Positions 1-7,030 of a DNA stretch of 40,222 nucleotides are shown here, one piece after another. Source of the DNA: Treponema sp. (GTDB lineage: Bacteria > Spirochaetota > Spirochaetia > Treponematales > Breznakiellaceae); contig JAITFK010000003.1 of NCBI GenBank assembly GCA_031281555.1, positions 1-40,222 on the forward strand, written 5' to 3'. Both the position numbers and the translations under genes were made by a program. The notes under the pieces were generated by a model. The model had not been told where the DNA came from, did not search any database, and worked only from the letters and a program-made list of their open reading frames with translations. Position 1 is the stretch's first letter; each line of letters opens with the position of its first letter.

Positions 1-1
1 T

Positions 2-208
2 ATGCGGCAAGGACTTGGAATGATAAATAATTTTGTCAATGCCAAAGAAATATGGGAAGAAGCTTTTTCCGAAGCGATTAACAACAACCATTCTGTTTAC
101 GATATGTTTTATATGGTAACCGCAAGAAGACATGCCGGGACGTTGGTTACCAATGACTCAACTTTAGCGGCGGTTTGTAAGAAGAATCATGTTCAGGTTT
201 GTTGTTGA
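2..208 (+). CDS. PIN-domain (VapC-like) toxin, C-terminal part, cut by window edge
   Basis: Only the last ~68 residues are visible and the reading frame is open to the left edge, so the true start is probably outside the window. The segment has the typical end of a PIN ribonuclease: a helix with SVYDMFYMVTARR, followed by GTLVTNDSTLA, where the aspartate of the TND element is the usual last acidic metal ligand. VapC-type proteins cleave tRNA or rRNA and are held by an antitoxin encoded upstream, which would lie outside this window. Base composition is like the rest of the chromosome and unlike the AT-rich genes that follow. It could be an intact gene or a remnant; the sequence here cannot decide. 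Confidence 0.6.
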   Translation: MRQGLGMINNFVNAKEIWEEAFSEAINNNHSVYDMFYMVTARRHAGTLVTNDSTLAAVCKKNHVQVCC

Positions 209-238
209 ATGAGGGGGTGATGAGGTGTTTTTAAAGAA

Positions 239-268
239 TTGAAGGGGATTGAATAAGTGTGGTATGAT
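239..268 (+). promoter_or_regulatory. Candidate sigma70-type promoter of the ParB/SNF2/radical SAM operon
   Basis: TTGAAG and TATGAT are separated by 18 bases, ending 58 bases before the preferred start of the first operon gene. It lies at the point where base composition drops to AT-rich. Matches to consensus are good but AT-rich DNA yields such matches by chance. Confidence 0.4.
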
Positions 269-326
269 CAAAAAAGTTATAAATAAATTGGGATTAATAA
301 AGGAATACATAAGAAAAGGAGTTTTT

Positions 327-1343
327 ATGAATAAAAAATTTACAATTAATTTGGACGGTATAAAAACTGAAGTTGAGAGAAGGAAAATACCCCTAAATAA
401 GATTATATTGGATATTAAAAATCCTCGAATTCAGTATTTTTTAGATACAAAACTTAATACTGATGTTACACCAGATCAAGTAAAATTTGCATTAGCAGAG
501 TCAAATGACCAGTATTTAAAACTAAAAGAACTTATTGAATCAAATAAGGGAATATATGAAGCTATTTGGGTATTTCCAAACAAAGATAAGTTTATTGTTA
601 TAGAAGGTAATACCCGTGCTTTTATCTACGAGGAATTATCTCAAAAATACAGTAATGACCGAAAATGGAAAGAAATAGACGCTTATATTTTACCACGAGA
701 AATTGATCGATCAAGGATTAACTTTATAAGGCTTGAAAAACATCTGTTTGGTCCCACACCATGGTCAGCATATGAAAAAGCAAGAGAATTACACCGATTA
801 TTCAAAGATGAATATTACCCCATAAAGCGTTTACAGCAATTAACTAAACTCGGTTCAACAGAAATTAAAAACAGTATTCAAGCATTTAAAGATATGGAAG
901 AACAATATTTGCAAAAATATAAAGGACCTACACAAAGACTGAAGTTTAGCTATTTTGTTGAATTTCGTAAAAACAAAGAATTGCAAACATTGATGAATAA
1001 AAATGAATTGTCACTTGAACAATTTTGTGATTGGGTTGGTGAGGACAAGTTTAGAAGAGGTGAAGATATAAGGAAATTACCTTTAGTACTAAAAGACGAG
1101 CAAGCAAAAAAAGAATTGATAAACAATGATTTTCAAGCTGCGTTGGATCAGCTTGGGCAAAAGAATCCATCTGCAAATTCAAAATTGTTTGAAGACATTC
1201 AAAAAGTAATAAAAGGTATAGATAAGATATCATTTTCTGAATTAAGTGAAATAAAAGGCGGCCTTCAGCCAGGAAAGGTAAATGATTTAAAATTATTATA
1301 TAATAAATTATATAAATTATTACAAAATATAGGTGTTTTATAA
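327..1343 (+). CDS. ParB-like protein 1 (ParB/sulfiredoxin-fold), first gene of AT-rich cassette
   Basis: I chose ATG 327 (338 aa) over the longer TTG start at 249 because AAAGGAG sits at ideal spacing before it. Residues ~20-100 look like a ParB/Srx-fold domain: a strand-rich IPLNKIILDIKNPRI with NPR at ~33, then the phosphate-binding-like segment VIEGNTR at ~91-97, which corresponds to the GxxR-type motif of ParB-fold CTPases, ATPases and nucleases. The middle has WSAYEKA (~146) and a helical region that could play the DNA-binding role of the ParB HTH. The gene four positions on is a clear paralogue (NPRI, VIEGNTR, W.AYEKA, RKLP all shared). No partner ParA is present, so plasmid partition is unlikely. 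In known 7-deazaguanine (Dpd) and related islands ParB-like proteins accompany SNF2 helicases; a role here in DNA modification or defence is inference. Confidence 0.75.
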   Translation: MNKKFTINLDGIKTEVERRKIPLNKIILDIKNPRIQYFLDTKLNTDVTPDQVKFALAESNDQYLKLKELIESNKGIYEAIWVFPNKDKFIVIEGNTRAFIYEELSQKYSNDRKWKEIDAYILPREIDRSRINFIRLEKHLFGPTPWSAYEKARELHRLFKDEYYPIKRLQQLTKLGSTEIKNSIQAFKDMEEQYLQKYKGPTQRLKFSYFVEFRKNKELQTLMNKNELSLEQFCDWVGEDKFRRGEDIRKLPLVLKDEQAKKELINNDFQAALDQLGQKNPSANSKLFEDIQKVIKGIDKISFSELSEIKGGLQPGKVNDLKLLYNKLYKLLQNIGVL

Positions 1344-1345
1344 TA

Positions 1346-1753
1346 ATGGCTGGAAAACAACATCAGTTTATTATCGGGTTAATAAATAAAAAGATACTCG
1401 AGTATGGTTTTACAATAGTATTTATTGATGGTCATGTTTCTGGAGCATTTGATAAAAAATATAATTTACCACCGAAAATTCTACGACATCGTCCCGATGT
1501 GATTGGAATAAACAATAAAGGGTGTATTTGCATTGGAGAGGCAAAAACAAAAAATGATATATTTAATATAAGAACCAAAGAAGAACTTTTTGATTTTTCA
1601 AATTACAAATTTAATGGGAATGCTTGTTTGCTAATTATTGGTATTCCAAAATCTTCACAAAATGATCTTGATAAATTATTGAGTGAACTTTGTATACAAA
1701 ACAACGATAATATTGAAATTTTATCAATTCCGGATGAAATAATAAATGAATAA
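1346..1753 (+). CDS. Small PD-(D/E)XK-type nuclease
   Basis: A 135-residue protein beginning 3 bases after the preceding stop codon. It carries RPDVIG (PD at ~50-51), a short strand-turn, then CIGEAKT with E65-x-K67. This gives the PD...ExK arrangement of the restriction-endonuclease fold with the expected ~14-residue spacing. Upstream helix and downstream alternating strands (ACLLIIGIP) also fit the minimal core, and its length is that of a stand-alone core domain without an obvious DNA-recognition domain. It probably cuts DNA, or serves as a Holliday-junction or repair-type nuclease, with specificity supplied by the neighbouring helicase or ParB-like proteins; this is inference. Its 3' end overlaps the SNF2 gene by 8 bases, so translational coupling is likely. 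No close family name recognised. Confidence 0.7.
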   Translation: MAGKQHQFIIGLINKKILEYGFTIVFIDGHVSGAFDKKYNLPPKILRHRPDVIGINNKGCICIGEAKTKNDIFNIRTKEELFDFSNYKFNGNACLLIIGIPKSSQNDLDKLLSELCIQNNDNIEILSIPDEIINE

Positions 1754-3176
1754 ATTAATACAAAATTTTAAACCTAAAACGGAACCGCTTCCCCATCAAT
1801 TAGAAGTAATAAATTATATTCATAATAATGCTATTATTGCTTTATTTGATGAGCAAGGATTGGGAAAAACAAAAATAGTTATAGATGCACTGTCATTGGA
1901 TATGCGCGAAGAGAAAATACAAGGAGTATTGGTCATATCCCCGATGTCTCTACTTTTTAATTGGGAACAAGAAGTACAAAAACACTCTTTTTTACTACCT
2001 ATAGTTTTAAAAGGATCAAATAGAGAAAAAAGATATAAATTTTTGACCGGAGCAAACTTTTATTTAATAAATTATGAATCAGTAATTTCAGAACTACAAA
2101 GAATAGAACGTTTTTGTAAAAGTAGAAAAATTGCTATTGTTCTTGATGAATCAACAAGAATAAAAGACCCTAATTCAAAAACAGCTCAATCAATATTTCA
2201 ATTGTCTCAATACTCTGTTAAAAGGATAATTATATCTGGTACGCCTATAGCTAATAAACCATATGACATTTGGTCTCAATTTTATTTTCTAGATAAAGGT
2301 ATTATTTTATCTAATAATTATAAGAATTTCAAATCAAAATTTAATATTAAAAATATTGAATATGAAAGGAATTTAATAAATTTAAATAAGTGTATTAATG
2401 AAAATTCTGTTCGTCGATTAAAAGAAGACGTTCTTCATCTCCCTGAAAAAGAATATATAAATATTTTTGTCGATCTTTCAGGGAAACAAAAAAAACTATA
2501 CAATGAGCTATGTAAAGAATTAAAAATAGAAATAATAAATACTAATGGAGATCTTATTCTTGATGAATCAGAGGCTATTCTAAAAAAATTGTTACGCTTA
2601 GCCCAAATTGCATCCAATCCTTTCCTTATTGATAAAAGTTATAACGAGACTCCCGTAAAATATTTAAAGTTAGATGAATTAGTAAATTCAATAGTTTCAA
2701 ATAAAGAAAAAATAGTTATTTGGACATGTTTTGTTGAAAATATTAAATTATTAAAAAAGAGATATAAACTTTTTTCACCATTAGTTATTTATGGAGAAAC
2801 TCCAATAAATAAACGTGCAGAGTATATTAAAATGTTTCAAGATGCAGAAGAAAATAAAATTATGATACTTAATCCTTCTGCTGCAAGAGAAGGCATAACG
2901 CTTACAAAAGCAAATAATGCGATTTATCTGGATAGAAATTTTAATTTGGTTGATTATTTACAGTCACAAGATAGAATACATAGAATTTCACAAGAAAAAA
3001 AATGTAAAATTTATAAACTAATTGGCAAGAATACAATAGATGAGTATATTGATAAATATATAGAAGTAAAAAAAGATATAGCAAAATTTATTCAAGGTGA
3101 TAAAAAAGAAATTGAAGAACAAGTATTTCAATTTCTATATAATAAGTCTCAAATATTAAAGACATTAGGAGGATGA
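1746..3176 (+). CDS. SNF2-family (SF2) helicase/translocase
   Basis: The 476-residue protein has both RecA-like lobes. Seen motifs: a Q-like PHQLEV (~16), Walker A DEQGLGKT (35-42), motif Ia VISPMSLLFNW, motif II LDEST (~133-137) where a DEAH box is usual, motif III SGTP (~164), and in lobe 2 REGITL and QDRIHRISQ, the motif V/VI region with arginine finger. Variant DES- boxes are common in the short SNF2 proteins of phages and defence systems. SNF2 enzymes translocate on double-stranded DNA and do not usually unwind it. There is no fused HNH, PLD or methylase domain, so nuclease activity would have to come from the upstream PD-(D/E)XK protein, whose gene overlaps this one. DISARM and Dpd systems also use SNF2-like helicases, but the other genes here do not match either set. 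Confidence 0.9.
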   Translation: MNKLIQNFKPKTEPLPHQLEVINYIHNNAIIALFDEQGLGKTKIVIDALSLDMREEKIQGVLVISPMSLLFNWEQEVQKHSFLLPIVLKGSNREKRYKFLTGANFYLINYESVISELQRIERFCKSRKIAIVLDESTRIKDPNSKTAQSIFQLSQYSVKRIIISGTPIANKPYDIWSQFYFLDKGIILSNNYKNFKSKFNIKNIEYERNLINLNKCINENSVRRLKEDVLHLPEKEYINIFVDLSGKQKKLYNELCKELKIEIINTNGDLILDESEAILKKLLRLAQIASNPFLIDKSYNETPVKYLKLDELVNSIVSNKEKIVIWTCFVENIKLLKKRYKLFSPLVIYGETPINKRAEYIKMFQDAEENKIMILNPSAAREGITLTKANNAIYLDRNFNLVDYLQSQDRIHRISQEKKCKIYKLIGKNTIDEYIDKYIEVKKDIAKFIQGDKKEIEEQVFQFLYNKSQILKTLGG

Positions 3177-3177
3177 T

Positions 3178-4203
3178 ATGAAAAACACTATTACAGTGCA
3201 AGGTAGAGCAATAACATATGAGATTAAGGATGTTGATATTAATGAAGTTCAATATTATCCCGAAAATCCACGAATAAATTATATCATAAGTAGTTATCCA
3301 AAGAATGAAATAACACAAGATTTAATACAGAATGAATTACTAAAATTGGATCAGACACGAGAAAGAATAAAGGATCTTGAAGAAAATAAGGGATTAATAG
3401 ATGAAATATATATATTAAATAAAAAAGTTATTGAAGGTAATACAAGACTATGTGCTTTTAGAATATTAAGTAAAAAATATCCAAATGACAAACGATGGGA
3501 AACAATAAAAGCAAGAATTTTACAAGATAATGTTTCAGAAGAAGAATTATTTTATATATTAGGAATATTCCATATAAAAGGAAAAACGGAATGGAATGCA
3601 TATGAAAAGGCGGCATATATATATAAAATGATTGTAACATTAAAAAAGAGTCCTGATGATATAGGAAAACAGCTTCGTATGCAACCAAAAAACATAGTAG
3701 CAGCATTAAAATCATACAAAGCAATGAAAGATAAATATCTTACTAAAAATAAAGATAAAAGTATTGATAAACAATATGAAGATTTAAGAAAATTTAGTTA
3801 TTTTGATGCTTTTTATCACCAGAAAGAGCTGGTCGAACGAGAAGAAAACACGCCCGAATTTTTGAATAACTTTGTTGCATGGGTTAAAGAGGATAGATTT
3901 AAAAATGCTCAAAGTGTAAGAGATTTACCAAAAATATTAAATAATAAAAGAGCTCAAAAAATATTCTGTGTCAATGAACCAGAAACTGCATATTTTGAAG
4001 CAATGCAAATATTACATCAAGATAAGCCTGGTAAAGTCGATAAATTTTATAAAAAATTCGAAGAATTTTCTGATTTTTTAGATGGTGCTGAGATAAATAA
4101 AATCAAAGAGGAAATTATTGAAAATCGTAATAAAAAACATGTAATAGAAACTTGTTATAAAAAACTAAAAAGATTTACAAAAGATTGTGGACTGGAAGTA
4201 TAA
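3178..4203 (+). CDS. ParB-like protein 2, paralogue of the first cassette gene
   Basis: 341 aa, starting 1 base after the helicase stop codon with a strong TAGGAGG ribosome site 5 bases ahead. The same landmarks as the 327-1343 product occur at nearly the same positions: NPRI (~30), VIEGNTR (~84-90), WNAYEKA (~139) and VRDLPKIL near the end. The two therefore share fold and length and arose by duplication, although overall identity is low. A distinct insert is rich in Lys/Asp around 190-215. Keeping two diverged copies in one operon suggests a heteromer or two recognition specificities. A ParB/Srx-fold nucleotide-binding or nuclease activity is likely from the motifs; the biological role is unknown. 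Confidence 0.75.
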   Translation: MKNTITVQGRAITYEIKDVDINEVQYYPENPRINYIISSYPKNEITQDLIQNELLKLDQTRERIKDLEENKGLIDEIYILNKKVIEGNTRLCAFRILSKKYPNDKRWETIKARILQDNVSEEELFYILGIFHIKGKTEWNAYEKAAYIYKMIVTLKKSPDDIGKQLRMQPKNIVAALKSYKAMKDKYLTKNKDKSIDKQYEDLRKFSYFDAFYHQKELVEREENTPEFLNNFVAWVKEDRFKNAQSVRDLPKILNNKRAQKIFCVNEPETAYFEAMQILHQDKPGKVDKFYKKFEEFSDFLDGAEINKIKEEIIENRNKKHVIETCYKKLKRFTKDCGLEV

Positions 4204-4204
4204 A

Positions 4205-5551
4205 ATGGGTAAGTTGAAAGTTTTACTTGTAGAACCATCATATAAATGTAAATATCCACCTTTAGGATTAATGAAATTATCAGCATTTCATAAAAAACGC
4301 GGTGACGAAGTTGTTTTTGTAAAAGGAACCATTAAGGAAAAAAAAGATATAATGTGGGATAGGATTTATATATCGACATTATTTAGTTTTTATTGGGATT
4401 TAACAATAAGAACAATAGATTATTATGAATTTAGTGTAAAAGATCCTAGAAATTTTTATATTGGTGGTCCTATGGCTACAATAATGGCGGAAGAAATAAA
4501 AGATGTAACTGGATTTATTCCGGTGCAAGGATTACTAAATAAAGAAGGACAAATAAATTTACCTAATGAGCAAAATATTGATAATATGATACCTGATTAT
4601 AATTTATTAAACCAAATCTCATATAAATATTTATCTGATAATGCGTATTTTAGTTATACAACACGTGGCTGTATTAGAAAATGTCCTTTTTGTGCAGTTC
4701 CAAAAATAGAACCATTATACCAAGAATATGTTCCACTAAGTAAACAAATAAAATCCATAAATTTAAAGTATGGAAGAAAAAAGGATTTGTTGCTCTTAGA
4801 TAATAATATTCTTGCATCATCGTGTTTTGAAAAAATAATTGATGAAATAAAAGAAATAGGATTTTTTAAGGGTGCAAAATTAAATGGTATATCAAGATAT
4901 GTAGATTTTAATCAAGGTATTGATCTCCGTAAACTTTCAAAACAAAAAATGAAATTGCTAGCAGAAATATCAATAAGACCATTACGAATAGCATTTGATG
5001 ATATACGACTAAAAGAACAATATATTAAAGCGATAGAAATGGCAGCAGAATATGGAATACTTAATTTATCAAATTATATATTGTATAATTATAATGATAC
5101 ACCGAAAGATTTTTTTGAAAGATTAAAAATAAATGTTGATTTAAATGAAAGATTGGGAACAAAAATATTTTCATTTCCAATGAAATATATTCCAGTAACA
5201 AATAAAGATAGATTATATGTAGGAACACATTGGAATCCTCGCTTTTTAAGAGGAATTCAATGTATTTTACATGTTACTCATGGGGTCGTTGGTCCTAATA
5301 AATCTTTTTTTGAAGCTGCTTTTGGAAAAAATTATTCTGATTTTAAAAAAATATTATTGATGCCGGATTCTTTTATAATGTATCGAGAAAGTAGAAAAAA
5401 AAATAAAGTGAAACAATGGCAAAATATATTAAATAATTTCTCCAATAACCAAAGGTCTTTCTTTATGAAAAATATCTTACAAAACAGCTATTCCTGTGTT
5501 TCAAACGATAAATTGATTAAAAAAATAATATCTTTTTACAAAGAAAAATGA
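4205..5551 (+). CDS. Radical SAM enzyme with B12-binding-like N-terminal domain
   Basis: ATG 4205 (448 aa) is preferred over 4187 because GGAAG stands 7 bases upstream and the previous gene stops at 4203. Residues 1-~125 look like the Rossmann-type domain found before many radical SAM modules (KVLLVEPSYK, YPPLGLMKLSAF, later YIGGPMAT), but I see no DxHxxG cobalamin signature. The radical SAM motif is CIRKCPFC (C156, C160, C163; CX3CX2C), which would hold a [4Fe-4S] cluster and SAM. LLLLDNNILAS and a TIM-barrel-like helix/strand pattern follow. The substrate is unknown; a small-molecule, nucleoside or DNA-base precursor for modification is possible. There is no second Cys cluster of MiaB type. 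The gene is last in the cassette and shares its extreme AT bias. Confidence 0.8.
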   Translation: MGKLKVLLVEPSYKCKYPPLGLMKLSAFHKKRGDEVVFVKGTIKEKKDIMWDRIYISTLFSFYWDLTIRTIDYYEFSVKDPRNFYIGGPMATIMAEEIKDVTGFIPVQGLLNKEGQINLPNEQNIDNMIPDYNLLNQISYKYLSDNAYFSYTTRGCIRKCPFCAVPKIEPLYQEYVPLSKQIKSINLKYGRKKDLLLLDNNILASSCFEKIIDEIKEIGFFKGAKLNGISRYVDFNQGIDLRKLSKQKMKLLAEISIRPLRIAFDDIRLKEQYIKAIEMAAEYGILNLSNYILYNYNDTPKDFFERLKINVDLNERLGTKIFSFPMKYIPVTNKDRLYVGTHWNPRFLRGIQCILHVTHGVVGPNKSFFEAAFGKNYSDFKKILLMPDSFIMYRESRKKNKVKQWQNILNNFSNNQRSFFMKNILQNSYSCVSNDKLIKKIISFYKEK

Positions 5552-5724
5552 TAATTTTTATTCTATACATAAATATTGAATAATTATTATCTTTCACAGA
5601 ACTATACATACAAAGAAAAACTTATTATTATAAAAGAATATTATTACTCAAAAAGTAAAAAAAAATATTAAATAACGATAATTCTTATTACGAATAATTC
5701 GATGTCTGCTAATTTGCAATAATC
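5552..5724. other. AT-rich intergenic, right flank of island
   Basis: About 170 bases of AT-rich DNA with long A and T runs between the radical SAM gene and the DUF433 promoter. I see no convincing ORF, RNA gene or terminal repeat. The right edge of the AT-rich block falls within or just after it. Confidence 0.4.
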
Positions 5725-5753
5725 TTGATAAAATAAATAATTTTTAGTATAAT
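5725..5753 (+). promoter_or_regulatory. Near-consensus sigma70 promoter for the DUF433 operon
   Basis: TTGATA, 17 bases, TATAAT: a full -10 box and five of six -35 bases at optimal spacing, 19 bases before the AUG, with AAGGAG in the leader. The short leader and strong boxes suit an autoregulated antitoxin-first operon. Confidence 0.7.
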
Positions 5754-5772
5754 CTAAGTATAAGGAGAAAAA

Positions 5773-6003
5773 ATGCCCCTCGAACATTTTAACCGCATAA
5801 CAAATGACCCCGACATAATAAGTGGCAAATCCTGTATTAGAAATATGCGTATTACTGTGAGCAGAATACTCTCCAAAATTGATGCAGGAGAAACAATTGA
5901 TGAACTGCTGGTTGACTACCCATACCTTGAACGAGAAGATATTCTGAAATCTTTGAAATACGCCGCATGGCTTACCGAAGGCCATGAAGTTACTCTTACT
6001 TGA
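5773..6003 (+). CDS. DUF433 family protein, probable antitoxin
   Basis: 76 aa. The sequence follows the DUF433 pattern closely: ITNDPDIISGKSCIRNMRI, then VSRIL, then DELLVDYPYLEREDILKSLKYAA. The family (VapB-like, winged HTH-like DNA binding) usually pairs with a PIN-type toxin of the DUF5615 family downstream. Here the next gene is instead a DUF3990 protein 16 bases away, so the usual partner is missing or has been replaced. It is the first gene behind a strong promoter, as expected for an antitoxin and autorepressor. Confidence 0.85.
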   Translation: MPLEHFNRITNDPDIISGKSCIRNMRITVSRILSKIDAGETIDELLVDYPYLEREDILKSLKYAAWLTEGHEVTLT

Positions 6004-6019
6004 TAAAGGAGCAACCATA

Positions 6020-6526
6020 ATGATCCTATACCACGGCAGCGACCAAATTATAAAAACTCCAGAACTTCGCTCCTCAACCAGAACTCTCGACTTTGGAGCA
6101 GGTTTTTACACAACCACTAACAAGGAACAGGCTGTCAATTTTGCTGTTAAAGTTTATACCCGCTCAATTAGGGAAGGCATTGCTCCAAAAGGTAAATTTA
6201 TCAGCGTCTATGAAGTTGACTACGAAAAAATAAAACAGGAACTTGATGTATTACATTTTAAATCAGCGGATGAATCGTGGCTTGATTTTGTTATGGCTAA
6301 CAGACGTAATACTTATAACAGCAAAAAATATGACGTAATCTATGGACCTGTAGCAAATGATACTATATATCGAACATTAATAGCTTTTGAAGATGATGTA
6401 TTGTCAACAGAGGATACTATCGCCAGATTAAAAGTCCGACAATTATTTGATCAAATGACTTTTGTTTCGGAACATTCCCTTTCGTTCCTGAAATACTCAG
6501 ATTTTATTGAGGTTCAAAATGATTGA
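6020..6526 (+). CDS. DUF3990 family protein, ADP-ribosyltransferase-like
   Basis: ATG 6020 (168 aa) is chosen over 5984 since it follows the DUF433 stop and has AAAGGA nine bases ahead. It begins ILYHGSD and continues with LDFGAGFYTTTNKEQAVNFA, the signature of DUF3990, which resembles the H-Y-[E/D/Q] ADP-ribosyltransferase fold (His in YHGS, Tyr in GFYTT). The middle has WLDFVMANRR and YDVIYGPVAND. These proteins occur in small bacterial operons with DUF3791 proteins and are suspected toxins or effectors; the target is unknown. The 3' end overlaps the next gene by 8 bases. Confidence 0.8.
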   Translation: MILYHGSDQIIKTPELRSSTRTLDFGAGFYTTTNKEQAVNFAVKVYTRSIREGIAPKGKFISVYEVDYEKIKQELDVLHFKSADESWLDFVMANRRNTYNSKKYDVIYGPVANDTIYRTLIAFEDDVLSTEDTIARLKVRQLFDQMTFVSEHSLSFLKYSDFIEVQND

Positions 6527-6758
6527 CACTCAATTTAAGGCAACATTGGAAATGCTGATTCCTCTTGTTATCAAAGAAATAATGAAAAGCCGCAATATAA
6601 GCGAGAAAGAAGCTTTTGAAATGTTGTATTCCTCGTTCTTGTACAGTAAACTTGAAACAGAGTCCACCAAATTATGGCATTTAAGCCAATTGACTTTGGC
6701 AAATTTATTAAACGAGGAAATTGAGACGGGAAATATTATTTTTCCGGAGGAAACATAA
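6519..6758 (+). CDS. Small protein between DUF3990 and DUF3791 genes, antitoxin-like
   Basis: ATG 6519 (79 aa) has GAGG seven bases upstream and overlaps the DUF3990 gene by 8 bases; the four extra residues of the track start are unlikely. The product is helical and acidic at the C-terminus (LLNEEIETGN). Segment ISEKEAFEMLYSSFLYSKLE is a conserved-looking helix of small proteins that accompany DUF3990. I do not recognise a named family. Position and tight coupling suggest a component of the same module, perhaps an inhibitor of the ART-like protein. Confidence 0.65.
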   Translation: MIDTQFKATLEMLIPLVIKEIMKSRNISEKEAFEMLYSSFLYSKLETESTKLWHLSQLTLANLLNEEIETGNIIFPEET

Positions 6759-6759
6759 C

Positions 6760-6963
6760 ATGAGCGGCAATGCCGAATTTATTACCTACTGTATGGAAGA
6801 ATACAAGGCTGTAAAGGGTATAACAGGAAAAGAAGTCATTACACTTTTCAAGAAACACAATATTATTGATTATATTGTTACTTGTTACGGAGCTTTGCAT
6901 ACTATGGGCGGTCTTGCCATTGCGGAAGATATAGATTCACTAATTGAAAATAAAAAAAGATAA
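6760..6963 (+). CDS. DUF3791 family protein
   Basis: ATG 6760 (67 aa) lies 9 bases after CGGAGG and directly after the previous stop, so the longer track start at 6721 is rejected. The sequence EFITYCMEEYK, GITGKEVITLFKKHNIIDYI, CYGALHTMGG and AIAEDIDSLI follows the DUF3791 pattern along its whole length. DUF3791 genes are usually next to DUF3990 genes, often as part of a probable toxin-antitoxin-like set. Function of the family is not established; this is the last gene of the DUF433 operon. Confidence 0.8.
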   Translation: MSGNAEFITYCMEEYKAVKGITGKEVITLFKKHNIIDYIVTCYGALHTMGGLAIAEDIDSLIENKKR

Positions 6964-7030
6964 TAGTATCTGATATTTGTATAATGCATTTCTCTTCATA
7001 CAACTTTCACCTATAAACAATAATTTTCTA

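Noticed and set aside
327-4203. Plasmid-type ParAB partition locus
   Set aside because: There is no ParA ATPase and no parS-like repeats, and the two ParB-like proteins lack typical HTH landmarks. Neighbours are helicase and nuclease genes.
4205-5551. Prokaryotic viperin identity for the radical SAM enzyme
   Set aside because: The CX3CX2C spacing alone is shared by most radical SAM enzymes. A B12-binding-like N-terminal domain is present and no nucleotide kinase is adjacent, so this does not look like a viperin.
5668-6018. 116-aa minus-strand ORF across the DUF433 gene
   Set aside because: Covers the DUF433 promoter and gene; the plus-strand product fits a known family and the minus product does not.
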